A DNA stretch of 64,000 nt from Archegozetes longisetosus (GCA_018873245.2 JAEMBT020000003.1:2021843-2085842); one strand, 5' to 3'. Positions 24,444-36,556 are shown, numbered from the stretch's first letter. Numbers and translations: made by a program. The notes: a model not told the origin generated them from the letters alone.

Positions 24444-26520
24444 ATGAGTGACAGGCTAATTTTGCAAATAATCACAATATTTTTAGCTCAAAACTTTTAT
24501 GTAATTAATGGTATTGTTGTTAATACAAAGTCCGGACCAATAAATGGACTTTCAGTAACTTTCAATAATAAAACTATTAATAAATTTCTTGGTATACCAT
24601 ATGCTGAACCACCGGTTGGTAGCAATAGATTTGATAAAACAAAACCTGTTCAACCATGGAATACCACATATGATGCCACACATTTCAAGAATGCTTGTTT
24701 TCAACATTCTTCTCCTTATAAAATGAGTGAAGACTGTCTATTTTTAAATATTTACACTGAAGAGAGAAAGAGTGGTGATAATAAATTACATCCAGTTATG
24801 TTTTGGATACATGGCGGAGGACTCGCTGCAGGTGACGGATACGGTGATGGCACTGTTCTCGCATCTAGACAAGTAGTGGTCGTTGGTATAAACTATCGAT
24901 TGGGACCGTTCGGATTCTTGTATGGTGGAGACTCGACAGCGCCTGGAAATGTAGGAATTTTAGATCAAATAATGGCTTTGCATTGGGTTAAAGATAACAT
25001 TGAACTATTTGGTGGAGATCCAAATCAAATAACTGTTTTTGGTCACAGCGCCGGCAGTTGGTCTGTCAGTGCATTAATAGTCTCACCACTGGCCAAAGAT
25101 CTTTTTAAGAGAGCTATAATGCAAAGCGGAGCCTATATCGTAAAACCTTTATATAATACAGACAAAGTCGAACATCTGAATCAATCTAAGAAACTCTCAG
25201 GAACTCTCGGCTGTGGTCAAAATAACAAATGGTTGGAATGTTTGAGAAATATAAGCGCAGAAAATATAATAAAGCACACGACGAATGCGATACTCACTTA
25301 TGGAGACGATGCAGGAGTTCTACCACTCGGTATCGAACAGGCTTTAAAAGAGAAAAAAGTTAATACAGGTATTAATCCTTGTGTCGGAATGAATTTTTTG
25401 ATGATTAAAATTTAAAAAATATTTTATTTTCAGGTATTGAAGTGATAGCTGGGGTAACAGATAATGAATGGTTTATTGGGGGCGCTGATAGATATCCAAA
25501 AATTAAAAACATGTCGATTCATATAACTAAGGATGAACTCAAAACCAATATACTTTCGACATTCAGTGGACATCCCGGATTAGGTCAATCAGTTTATGAT
25601 TATTATATATCACACGTGGATGAAGCAAATCAAACACTTTTACGTCGAAAATACACTGAGATTATATCTGATGAGTTGCTTTTGTGTCCGACTTACTATT
25701 TTGCTGATAGGTACTCAAATGTGCCAGCGAGTGATAAAACATACTTTTATGTTTTGACCTATAAGAGTAAATACAGTCCATGTAAAGAAGACTGGATGGG
25801 TGTCTGTCACGGTGATGAATTACCATTTGTTTTTGGAAATCCAATCGCTCAAAGACCAAACTTCAGTCAAATGGATTATGAATTTAGTTTAATGGTGATT
25901 CAGATCTGGACTGATTTCGCTAAAACTGGGTATTGTTTATTTCTAAATACTATTAATACGTAAACTTAAAAAGTGCAAAAACAGCAAAGTTAGAAATTTT
26001 AAGCTGAAATATCTTGACTACACATTTACTTATCATTTTTATTCTAATTAAATATAAGATTTTTGGATTTTGAAGTATTGCGATCAAGCAGTATTTTCTT
26101 AAAGTACTTAATCTGTGATATTAAAGTTAATTCAATATTAAATTATATTGGAATATACTTTTCAAAAAGACTTGCTTTAAAATAATCTTCAATCAAAAGA
26201 ATTTTTTACATACTATTTCTTTATTAAGTCAGAGCTTTTGTTAAGATATTATATATATCTGTAAGCAGCTATTCAAGATCTTGAATTTTTTAACTCAATT
26301 GATGTGCACATCGATTTTGAATTTTTACAGAAATCCTTTGTCTCACTCCATTATTAACAAGTCTGGAACCGAAGTCAAAAACTGGCCCAAATTTATAGAC
26401 GAAAAATCAAGCTCTACAACACCAAAAGTTATGGAATTAAATCCAACAAAGTTTGGCAATATTTTGGTTAATCCATTTCATGCAAATTGTGATGTAGTTA
26501 TGAAACCGTTATTTGACTAA
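24444..26520 (+). CDS. Secreted carboxylesterase/cholinesterase-family protein
   Basis: This is an alpha/beta-hydrolase of the type-B carboxylesterase family, expected to hydrolyse carboxyl esters outside the cell or in the secretory pathway. Exons 24444-25368, 25434-25929 and 26331-26520 join in phase at GT-AG sites and give 536 residues, normal for the family. A signal peptide covers about residues 1-22. Landmarks are GIPYAEPPVG (50-59), EDCLFLNIYT (96-105), the oxyanion-hole HGGG (about 123-126) and the nucleophile elbow FGHSAGS with Ser202. Glu320 lies in VTDNEW and His434 in CHGDELPFVFG, so the triad is complete. There is no C-terminal membrane anchor. Two decayed copies lie at 40-44 kb and 44.8-61 kb; this is the only intact one. 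Substrate is unknown; the aromatic lining of acetylcholinesterase is not evident. Confidence 0.95.
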
Positions 26521-26621
26521 AAGGTCATTTTCAAAGAAAAATTTCAAATTTTCTGATAAATGAAGAAATTTTTAATAAATGGTTGCAACAATTCACTATT
26601 TAATTTGAATTATAAGAATAA

Positions 26622-26636
26622 ATAAAATAATTATAT
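26622..26636 (+). terminator. Polyadenylation signals of the intact esterase
   Basis: AATAAATAAAATAA about 100 bp after the stop gives overlapping AATAAA signals. Confidence 0.55.
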
Positions 26637-26709
26637 CATTATATTGTGTAATACTGGTAACACATAAAGAGATGACATTTATGAATGGTGACTATTTTTT
26701 CGGAACATA

Positions 26710-27371
26710 TGAACGCCCCGATAATAAAAAAGCCTATCTCTTAAAGCATTGAAACGAGTAAAACGCACTTAAAGTTGCGTTTCAAAAATGTTTATAAAAA
26801 TCAAACTCATTGAAACTTAAATATGAAATTTATTATTTGTAACGTGTAATTAAACATATTCTAGATCAGATTCATCACAATAATCTGATTCTTCAGAATT
26901 ACAATTAAACTGAGATAAAAATCAATATAAAATTTTCTATTTTTTATATCCAAATAGTCTAATAATTAATTAGAATAAGAGGAGTTCTCTTATTTGGCGA
27001 GCCATTAGATAAATGAATCAATTTATTAATGATTGAATTAACATTTAAAATCCTAATAAAACACTTGATTAATGTTTTATTGATATAAATAAAAACTAAT
27101 GCTTTGATGTTATGTAGTGATCATCATTATTGTACTGTTCATAATGAACATAACACAAATTGATTGTGCATTCTCTTAAAGTTAGATTTGATTAGCATTC
27201 AATTCTATTGTGATCAAGAGTTTTTTAAACATGATTATTTATCAATTTTTTCCATTGAAATACATATTGAATTTTATTATATGAATAAAGTCTGATGTGA
27301 GCTCAATGTTTAAAACAAAATCTGAAAAAGAAGTTAAGTCGAGATAGGCTTTTTTATTATCGGGGCGTTCA
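26710..27371. mobile_element. TA-flanked miniature element, copy A (662 bp)
   Basis: Termini TGAACGCCCCGATAATAAAA and its exact complement are flanked by TA (26708-26709, 27372-27373). The insertion lies just after the esterase 3-prime flank. The paralogous flank near 61219-61222 (CGGAATAGATTAAG) lacks it and keeps a single TA, which confirms both ends. The interior has no open frame of note. Copy B at 37409-38072 is nearly identical. Confidence 0.9.
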
Positions 27372-27373
27372 TA

Positions 27374-28790
27374 TTAGGATTTAGCTAAATTTGATAGAAC
27401 TCAAGAATATATCTTCGGCTTAGAATTATTCAGTACTATCTCACGAAAAAACAAAAAAAAAGTTTTCGAGATAATCGCTTTTGAAGTTTGAAATCGTGAG
27501 TGAGAGAAAAGATGAGATATCGATATGAAGTGAATATATATAATGATTGGGGGATTTCTCAGCTTGAAATTTATTGCTTCGAAATTTTTGTCAACGGGTC
27601 CAAAACTAGAATATTTGAATAATCATTGCTATATTTTCAGTTTTCTCTTAATTTTCTGAAAAATGTTGAGAATTATACGATACTATCTGCAAAATATAGG
27701 AATAATTGAATATTTCAACTGTTAAAATATAGAAATATGAAAATTTCAAGGAATCGAAAATATATTTAATATCTACATGAAATGTACTTTCTAAATATTA
27801 TTGAGAATGACGATCGGTAAAAGTGGAGAGAAAGGGAACAACTTACTTTTTCACAATTAACCATATTTTCTAACTCCCGATGATACATGGACAACAGATA
27901 TACTATTAAAAATGAGCTAGGTCAATTTTTCAAAAATCTCAAAAGTTGCTCTGATTTCGACAAACTTTTTTGTTTGAAAGCTTACGAAAAAACAAGTCAA
28001 AATATTATATTTTCAATTTTTTATGTCAAATTATTCGAGAAAATCAGTAAAATCATTAAAATTTTCACTTTTTCATGATTTTATGCTAAGGGGTTGAGAT
28101 ATTTTGATTATTTTTGATTCATAAGTTAGAGAATTGGATGTACTGCAATGATCTGCTAATAACTCATTTTCGCCAAAATTTGACGATAGGACTGAATAAT
28201 TCTCAACCGACGATATATATATATTCAACTATGCTATCAACACAAATTGAGAACGAAAATGAGATTCTTATAATAAACTGTACTATCACCTCCAAAAGTC
28301 TATTAAATTCTGGCTAAAATTTAATAGTAAGAAATATTGAAATTAAACTTTAAACTTTTAAAATTTTTAACTTCAAAAGTTTATTGTAATGACAGCATTT
28401 ATTCATAAAATAGTTTTTAGTGACAGTGAGTTTTATAGCATCTCCTCCGAATTTTGGCTATAGTTTTTCTCGAAATTTGAAATTTTACAGACTTCTGGAG
28501 ATGATAGTATATAAATCCCACATTTATATAAAAAATGGATAGGCATTTTACTACACAACTAATTACGTCTCAAAGAATTTATTGAATTGAGGTTGTTCAG
28601 AATAAACCGAACTGATCATACCCTTTTTATGATAAATGATTTGTATTAGTTGTTTAAGTACGTAGCACGTGAATTGAGCGGACGACAGTTGAGCGCAAAA
28701 TATTAAATATATTATTAATCCAAAAAAAGTGCACAAACACCTCTAGGGTCTTAACAAATAACAAAACTTAAACAAAACTTTTCGGAAATG
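27374..28790. other. AT-rich stretch without recognisable gene
   Basis: After the miniature element, sequence continues as the esterase 3-prime flank and then unassigned AT-rich DNA. Frames at 27887-28078 and 28114-28317 are low-complexity and unsupported. Confidence 0.4.
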
Positions 28791-29375
28791 GGTGCCTTTT
28801 CCGGGCACATACTTTTGATGAGAGGTCCTAGTAGTACTCAATGTGAGGAGTCTAACGATATATCACGTACCATGTTTTATCCATAAATTAGGTGAGAATT
28901 TAAATTTTTTATATATCCACGCACCCACCCGACCTCCTGAGGCACCCACATGACCACCACAGATACCCCCTCTCCATTCATCTTTCTCTCAAAGTTCCTC
29001 GCTTCGCGATCTGACGCAATTTTTGCTTAGATTAAATCACGCACGTAGATACTTAATTATTTTATAGATAATTATCTTATATCGCGTTTCGGAGGGGATA
29101 CCTAGCGATAGAACTATTTTTGAGTTTTTAAAATATTTCATTTTTACGTAATTTATGGATAGAATATGGGCATGTAATATATCATTCGACTCACTACATC
29201 GAGTACTATTAGGATCGATCATCAAAAGTGGGTGCCTGGGGTATATAATAATTATTAAAAGATCAAAATTTTCACGCAATTTGTGGATAAAACATGGCAT
29301 GTGCTATATCGTTAGACTCCACACACCGAGTACTATTAGGATCAATCATCGAAAGGGTGTGCCCGAAAAGGCACC
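28791..29375. mobile_element. Inverted-repeat element with GGTGCCTTTTCCGGGCAC ends
   Basis: Left arm about 28791-28905 and right arm about 29264-29375 are complementary, from GGTGCCTTTTCCGGGCACA inward through a CTAATAGTACTCG-like block. A partial third copy of the inner block occurs at about 29150-29240. No coding capacity. Confidence 0.7.
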
Positions 29376-30026
29376 ATCTACCATCTTTTTAGACATATTT
29401 GAAAGAAATAGAGCTGAATTTTTGTTAAAGCTGTAATTTTATAATTTTTTTTTGTATAATCTTAAAGTTTAAATTTTTGTGTAAATATCTTGTGAATTTT
29501 ATTAGTCTGTCTTAGCCCTGTTCTAAGAAATATTTAAGAGAGATTTTTCAATGAATCACCACTTTTGTGAAACGATCTGTATAGACTCGATTTTCAGCGC
29601 CTAGGAATTCCTTTTTTCCTTCAACGCGTGAAAAAATACATTTTCTAAAAGATGACTTATTGCTGGTCTACTTAAAGAACTGCATAAATTTTTACGAGAG
29701 AAAATGACCCAACGCCCACGTTATATTAAAACGCAAAAAATAAGTTTAAGGTAGACAGGGTTCATTAAACATTATTTATTAGGAAAACAATTAAGTTTAT
29801 AAGATGTGTCATTAACGACACGTCTGAACAATAGGGAGACAAAAGATTTAATGAATAAAAGGTGTAAAAACCAGTTTAATATTAGGGAGAGGTGCGCAAA
29901 AAGGGTAGTTCAAAAAGTACGAGTAGCAAATTGCTGAATAAATACAAACGTTATTTCTAGCTATAAGTAGGTTTCTTATTAAAATATTATTTAATATTAT
30001 TTAATCTACTAAAAGAGTTTTCGGTT

Positions 30027-30520
30027 GAAGTAGACTTTACGTGGCCGGAGATTTTCGACATAAACTTTGTATATAAATAAACTATAGCTTAAGCTGATTT
30101 CAGATATATAAGTTTTATTCACCGCAAGTGACTAGAACATCGGTAAAAAAATTTCCGAAAAATCGACTCTACTTTACGTGGCCAGAGTTGTAGTTTATTT
30201 ATATATAAAGCTCATGTTGAAAATCTGTGGCAACGTAGTCTAGTCGATTTTTCGGGAATACTTTTACCGATGTTCTGGTCATTTGCGGTGAATAAAATTT
30301 ATATATTTAAAACCAGCCTGAGCTATAGATTATCGCTACACAAAATTTATCTCTGAATTCTCTGGCCACGTAAAGTCTAGTCAATTTTTCGGGAATTTTT
30401 TTACCGATGTTCTAGTCATTTGCGGTGAATAAAACTTATATATCTGAAATCAGCTTAAGCTATAGTTTATTTATATACAAATTTTATGTCGAAAATCTCT
30501 GGCCACGTAAAGTCTAGTTC
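30027..30520. repeat. Cluster of inverted copies of a CTGGCCACGTAAAGTCTAG repeat
   Basis: The motif TTTACGTGGCC or its complement occurs at about 30038, 30173, 30362 and 30500. Blocks with ACCGATGTTCTAGTCATTTGCGG and an AGCTATAGTTTATTTATATA segment recur between them in both orientations. Probably nested or tandem miniature elements. Confidence 0.75.
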
Positions 30521-30989
30521 AACTGAGTTTTGATGGCAACAAACAATACATCAAAATCTTAATCAGCATTTGTGCTTCGCGGGCGCCTAGTTTTACGAAG
30601 AAATTTCATTATTCACGTCGTCTCACAACTATTCATTTTCTTATGTAATACACACTTGAAAGTGCGAAAGCTATCTCTTTAGTTTTGTAATTAGCTTCAA
30701 GAAAAAATATAATAAAATATCTTTCAATCTCGTGGTTGATCGCGCCTTCAAACAATTCGATCCAAAAAATTCACTTTATTGAATGGTGGTTTAACTAAAC
30801 TTATACGAAAACATGTTATCATTTTAATGAACAAATGCAAACTCCCAACAACCAATAGTTTCATTTTAAGCATATTTTTCGGTGAAAGAAATCATGAGTT
30901 CAATTAATATAAAGTTAACAAAAAGTTCATAAAATTTTTATCAAATGGGTTACTAAAGCTGCAAAGTATCACTCTTGAAAATTTCTGTA

Positions 30990-31450
30990 TCGTTTCTGTC
31001 CTCTATAAGTGCTCTTAGATATGCACCCAAACACTCACCTGGAGAGAGTATAAGCACATCTTTTTATGCCAAACCTTATTGTGGCATTGAGTGGAGCATT
31101 TATGTTGTGGGCATTTATTTTTTAAAAATCATGAAAAGCCCGCCTGTAAGCTCCACAAATAAAATCGTCTTCACCCACAGCCCGAATGTCGATGGAAGAT
31201 TCCCGCCCTCTCTTGATACAAAGAAGAGTAGTGATCTTTTTTGGATCGGCCAGAGAGGTTTTTTCTTCTGTTTTAAAGAACCGTTGTGGTCCTTCAAAAG
31301 ATTGCCGGCAACCATACTCACCTGAGACCCAGCGGGAAACTCAGCTATGGGTGTTAACCGGAAAAGAGACTGTAGCTCAATTGACCCTCTGGAGACCCTT
31401 TTCCTAAGTCTCCAACGCAGACCGAAAGGGTATCGCCCAAGACCTCCTGC
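30990..31450. other. GC-richer island with long open frames on both strands
   Basis: Base composition rises well above the surroundings. A plus-strand frame runs 30975-31325. On the minus strand, frames at about 31450-31320 (ending CAG|GTGAGT, a good donor) and 31321-31115 are open. A short minus frame near 31050-30965 includes ECLGAYLRALIEDRND. The pattern suggests decayed coding sequence, but I do not recognise a family on either strand. Confidence 0.35.
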
Positions 31451-32535
31451 GATAATGGTTTAGTCATCATTAAAAAATTTTTTTAGGTTGTTTCTATAAA
31501 AATCTTTTAAGTGTTCAAATACTTTATAGTATCAATCAATAAGGTTTTGCTTAGTTATTCTTAATAAAAAGAACTTGATTAAAGTGTTGATATTTAAATG
31601 TTTTAGAAGTAAATCTTTAAAAATTCGTATTTCCTTTGAGCCATCGGATTCTAGAAAAATTCTTTATTGTTTTCGATTCTACTCTTCATAAGCTTTAGTT
31701 TGATACCCATATTGGCTGGTGGGCAATTATGACAGATGTCTATTTATGATAAAGCCCTCTAAGATCAAACAATTTCTTAATTGAAAGTTTTCATACTTCT
31801 ATGTAATTATTATGTTCAATAAGTTCACTGAGCTTACATTCCTAAGTCATTCAAATTTTGTCAAAAGCAGTTGCTGTTTTCACAATCATTTTCCATTTGC
31901 AGTAGTGTGGCATCAGCTTGTTTTAAATGAAATTTTCTTTTCATCGTAGGTCATGAAAAAGATCTGAGAAACTCCAATTCATTAGAGTCTTTATCACTAA
32001 CAATACAAATATGGATATTCTAACTTTAAATGCATAAATTCAATTAAAGTGCTTATATAATTCATCTGAAAATTTGATAAGACTTAACATGTGAATACAA
32101 AATTAGGCAGTAATTTCTTCAAAACACATACACTTGTAACTCAATTTGAAGAAAAGTTTAAGGATAGAAATCTTCAAAGAGTGGTTAATACCTTTGAGCG
32201 ATATTTTTCCTTTCCCATCGATAATGATCTTTCTATCAGAATGCAGTATAATTTAGACTCATTCAGACAAACGTATCAATGCTCTGTTTGTTTTATCGCA
32301 TAAATGTATTTTAAATTGTTGGGGGCTCGGTCCTCAATATTTAATGTATTCCTATTGCGCTAAACACGAAGTGTAAGATAAAATTATGCATAAGGTTAAA
32401 AGTATAAATATGTCTTTCAAATAAATACGTATTCCAGAATCGTTGAATCCATGGTAAAGCTCTAAAGCATTAAAGCTATTTACATGACAATATTTAGAGC
32501 TAGGTAAGATTAGCATAAATTAAAAATATCATAGG
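31451..32535. other. AT-rich stretch without recognisable gene
   Basis: A frame at 32091-32303 (plus) is open but unassigned. Nothing else is supported. Confidence 0.35.
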
Positions 32536-33960
32536 TTTTTTTTATAAGGGACAATTTTGACTCGGGACAAACTATTAACAAAAAAAAGATACAAATATAA
32601 AGGGACTAAATGTTCGATGATGAGAGCATCGAGCATTCAGTACTTTTATATTAGCTTAATATCAATGTAAAAAGTGTTGGCTTGAGTCTTGAGAATGAGT
32701 GGAGAATTTCATTATTTTAAAAATATTAGATTTTATCTTCGAGTTCATATATACAGTCCCGGACATACGTATAAGACCACTCGAAAAAATTGAATAACTC
32801 GAGAACAAATTCAGTGATTTTAATGAAATTTTGAATATAGTATTTTTAACCCTCAATTAAATTCCATACTTAATTTCGTTAAGATATCTCAATCCGTTCC
32901 CGAGATATGGCCTAAAGTCCATTTTTGAGATGGAAATTCGTTTAAGACCAGTTGTAATTTTATCAAATTAATTACAATTAAGAACTGTTACGACCAGATA
33001 TTTTGATCAAAAGTATGAAAACACTCTATGGCCAACTAATGATGAGATTTATGTATGTATATGTATAAATAGTGATAGACATCAGCTCAGTTACCCTGAG
33101 CTTGAGCTGAGCTGTGAGCTGAGCTGAGCTGATGTCTAACACTATGTATAAATATATATATATATGAAAGAAAATCTTTTATACACTTTTATCATCGAAA
33201 GAACTTATTGGATAGAAAAATAATTGAAAAATAATTTATGAAATATAATTTGATATATTATTGATGACATGAATGATAATATTAATCTGAAAAAGTAGAA
33301 ATAATGTTATAGAGGAATTCAACTGCGAAAAAATGCGAATACTTTTGAAGATATAATCAAATTGCTCTAAATTCTTATGAGTCTCACACTCTTATTTTGT
33401 TATCACTGCTCGCGCTCATCTTGTCATAACTCCTCGTGCTCTCATTTTACCACCACTAGGTTCACGCTCGCATTTTGTCATTACTATGCTCGCACTCTCA
33501 TTTTTTCATCACTAATAGACTTTTACCACTACTAATCTTAGTTTTTTAAAACTTCAATTTAAACAAATTTTAACAAAACTCACATTTAACTCAATTCATT
33601 TAAATCAAAATTATGGAAAATTGAATGACTAATAAACAAAATAAAAATAAAATCCATAAGATTTTCAGTCCTTGGAAAACACTTTTCTTAAATAAGTTTA
33701 TTTAATTAATTAAATTAAAAAACTGAGCCGTTCTCGCCCTCGTTATCTTCGTCGTCATTCTCTTTGTTTTCTGATTCTTTGGCATAGTTTTCAGTCAATT
33801 AAGTCAATAACACAAAATTAAAGTTTTAAAAAAATAACTGTATATAAAGCGTAGGTTTGTTTTGTCCCAAACTATTGACAACTAAATCGTGCCTTTTGTT
33901 ATTGCGTCCCAAAGTTTGATACACATCGTCCCCTATACTTGTTGTCCCTTATAAAAAAAA
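32536..33960. mobile_element. Non-autonomous element with TTATAAGGGACAA ends
   Basis: Termini TTTTTTTTATAAGGGACAA (left) and TTGTCCCTTATAAAAAAAA (right) are inverted repeats enclosing 1.4 kb of non-coding DNA. Inside are a CAGTCCCGGACATACG segment near 32754 resembling a Tc1-type end, the hairpin at 33071 and a degenerate tandem repeat at about 33390-33520 (units like CTCGCACTCTCATTTTGTCAT). Target duplication is not clear. Confidence 0.55.
33071..33144. repeat. Strong hairpin built of AGCTG repeats
   Basis: AGACATCAGCTCAG on the left pairs with CTGAGCTGATGTCT on the right. The loop region is itself made of repeated GAGCTGAGCTG units that can pair further. Confidence 0.8.
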
Positions 33961-34235
33961 CTACGATAATTACTGTTTCAATTAAGAGGAAAAACTTTCT
34001 GAAATTACTGGCTCTTTAACGCGAAACTAGTCTAAATTTCTGCAAACCTTTCATAAATTAAAGGACATATCAAATTTGATAAGGATATTGTTATTAAAAG
34101 TAAAAATAAATTAATAATAAGACGTCATTAAATATCGCAATCTGGAGTCATTGTTATCGAGTTCACAAACTTGTTGTGCAACTGTAAGTACGAGAGGGTA
34201 TGCTGAGTTTCACACAGTTAGCAATCGATAAACAC

Positions 34236-34243
34236 TATATAAG
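34236..34243 (+). promoter_or_regulatory. TATA box of the 8-Cys secreted protein gene
   Basis: TATATAAG lies 74 bp before the ATG at 34310, implying a start near 34265. Confidence 0.6.
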
Positions 34244-34309
34244 ACAAGATAATTTTTACAGTTTTAATAAAGATATTAATTTTATTAAGAAAAGAATATT
34301 AAATAATTA

Positions 34310-34738
34310 ATGAAAATGCTATTATTTTGTTTGACTTTTATAGCTTTGATTTCTTATTCGATTGCATTTTATGAACCTTTAGTTTCATCAAGTACTTTCT
34401 ATGAAGGAGAAAGCATGTCACAAGATCTGTTGAAATGTATCGGACAAGCACTTCCACTAATGGAAAGTTCGAATTGTAAAGATCTTTATAACGATGATAT
34501 AAAAAAAATTAACCAGGACGTGCTCAACAATCATCCCGAAGATTTACCAGAATCTGATAAAAAGACTGTTTGCTGTGCTATTATTGGGACTCAATATTGT
34601 ATTATGAATACTATGAAACAATTTCCAGGATGTGAAGACATATATTGGGATTATTTTCAGAAGGTACTTTTACACGAAGAAAAATATAAGAAAACTTGTC
34701 TACCTAAGTACACAACTCGTGATAATTGCAATATTTAA
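34310..34738 (+). CDS. Small secreted protein with eight conserved-style cysteines
   Basis: This is a single-exon 142-residue protein. A clear signal peptide (MKMLLFCLTFIALISYSIAF) precedes an acidic, helical mature chain with eight cysteines (C43, C56, C88, C89, C97, C108, C130, C140), enough for four disulfides, including an adjacent CC pair. No enzyme motif is visible. The gene has a TATA box at 34236 and an AATAAA signal about 10 bp after the stop, so it looks like an expressed transcription unit. I do not recognise the family; secreted Cys-rich proteins of this size in arthropods include allergen-like and salivary proteins, but that is only analogy. Confidence 0.8.
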   Translation: MKMLLFCLTFIALISYSIAFYEPLVSSSTFYEGESMSQDLLKCIGQALPLMESSNCKDLYNDDIKKINQDVLNNHPEDLPESDKKTVCCAIIGTQYCIMNTMKQFPGCEDIYWDYFQKVLLHEEKYKKTCLPKYTTRDNCNI

Positions 34739-34747
34739 TCAAAATTG

Positions 34748-34753
34748 AATAAA
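34748..34753 (+). terminator. AATAAA polyadenylation signal
   Basis: AATAAA lies about 10 bp after the stop codon of the 8-Cys secreted protein gene. Confidence 0.6.
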
Positions 34754-34964
34754 ATTTTTTGAGAAAATTCTCATTTTTTCTTTAAATGTTTTCTGTTAAA
34801 ATAAACGGAAAAAGTTTTGGTGACGATTTTCTTTAATACATTTATAGATATTTTGTAGAATTGTTTGAATATTTGAGAAATTCACTTTGCTGAATAGTTT
34901 TTAAAGCCTATTATAGTTAATGAAAAACTTAATTTTCACTTATGGTTCACTTGTCATCAATAGT

Positions 34965-35821
34965 GGGACCTGGTCGAAGTACCGACAGTCAAAGTACCGA
35001 CTGGTCATAATTCTAAAGGATTGAGCTGACTTATACAGAATCGAACTAAACTCTACAGAATTACACTAAAATCTAACCTATTTAGCTGAAACTCACAGAA
35101 TCGAACTAAACTATAATGTAGTTACAAAAGATATACAGAATCGAAGTGAAATATATAGAACTAAACTGAAATCTACAGAATTGAACTAAATTCTAATATG
35201 TTTAGTAAAACACAAAGAATTGACCTGAATTATATGGAATTGACCTTAACTATACAGAATCTAACTGAATTGTACAGAATTTGATCGCTCAGTTTTGAAA
35301 TTTTTTTAAAGGAATCGCTCATAATTTATCAATTTAATATCTTTTTCTATTTATTTTTTATTTAATTCATTTATTACAATATTTATTACATTTAAATAAA
35401 ATTTATTATGACTAAACTGAATATGTTAGTTTTTAACTTGGTACTTCAACCCACATTCAGCTCAATCTAGTATAGTTCAATTGATTATGTGTCTTAGATA
35501 AATTCATTAGATCATAGTTTAATTTTGTAGAGCCTAGTTAGATTCTGTGTGTTCCAGCTAGATATATAAGATTTTAGTTCAATTAAGTAGAGTTCAGTTT
35601 GTTTCTGACAGTTTCAGCCAGATACATTAGAGTTCAGTTCGATTCTGTGAGTTTCAGCTAGATATATCAAAGTTCAGTTCGGTTCTGTATAAGTCAGTTC
35701 AATCCTTTAGAATTATGGCCTGTAGGTACTATGAATTTTCGGTACTATGACTTGTCGGTACTTTGACTGTCGGTACTTTGACTTGTCGGTACTTTGATTG
35801 TCGGTACTTCGACCCAGACCC
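34965..35821. mobile_element. Foldback element with 9-bp target duplication
   Basis: Termini GGGACCTGGTCGAAGTACCG and (complement) GGGTCTGGGTCGAAGTACCG enclose 857 bp. The perfect 9-bp duplication ATCAATAGT lies at 34956-34964 and 35822-35830. Inner sequence is mainly inverted copies of CAGAATCGAACTAAACT-like units and repeated TCGGTACTTTGACTG units. The 9-bp duplication suggests a Mutator-like mobilising enzyme. It inserted at the 3-prime end of a serine protease gene. Confidence 0.88.
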
Positions 35822-35830
35822 ATCAATAGT

Positions 35831-36545
35831 ATCTTTGATCCAATCAATTTTAAGTTATAATCTAACAAAACACAAGTATCTTTCATGCAGTTATCATCTG
35901 AAGAATTAATGTCAATATTACTGTAAACTCCCACTAAAAAGGCTCTATTATTGTCGTATTGAATGAGTGGTGAGCCAGAATCGCCCTTTAAATATAAATT
36001 TAATTAAAATTCAAAGCTATACAATCAAGTTCTTACCGATGAAAGCTTGAAAAACTGAGTATAAACTAATTGTGTTGACAACTTATTGGCTTGCGTGACA
36101 TTACCCTTTAACAACTTGCTTTCCATAATATACTTCTATATATTGTGGCCAATAATAAGAGTGAGATCTCATTTGAAACCGTGCAGTTTTGAACCCCTTC
36201 AACCAATTCCTGTCCTAAATTCGAAGACTTTATCTTTAATTTTTCTTAGTGGAAGACAAATACCATTAACTCTATAATCGTTTTATTCATTTATTACTTC
36301 TTTTTCTTGAATTATTCTGTCTCTAAGTTTGATAAATGTCAAGTTATTTGTTTCCGAACTTTCATCTTTTGGATCATAAACTGGATGAAAGAATATTCTC
36401 TCGGAAATAACTATTGTTCCATTGGTTCTCATTTCAAATCCAACTCTTATTTGAAACTCTTTCCTGCCATAAATGCTGAAATTATGGAAATTTTTTTGAA
36501 TACTTAAGCTTTTTAAACTTCTGAGTGGTCCAATAATACAATATA
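35831..36545 (-). pseudogene. Trypsin-like serine protease pseudogene
   Basis: On the minus strand, 36500-36310 reads as the middle of a chymotrypsin-fold protease: EFQIRVGFEMRTNGTI, FFHPVYDP and NNLTFIKL. The family's catalytic Asp (usually in NDLTLIKL) is Asn here. GICLPLRKIKDKVF and a TGIG-stop segment follow; in-frame stops occur at about 36280, 36205 and 36180. After a frame change, FFKLSS ends at a GT donor (exon end 36037). The next exon, from 35985, starts GDSGSPLIQYDNN, which contains the active-site serine context. The gene's last codons are split by the 34965-35821 foldback. The His-containing N-terminal half is not seen; a pogo-like element begins 12 bp upstream of the recognisable part. 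Confidence 0.75.
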
Positions 36546-36556
36546 ATGTGAATATA

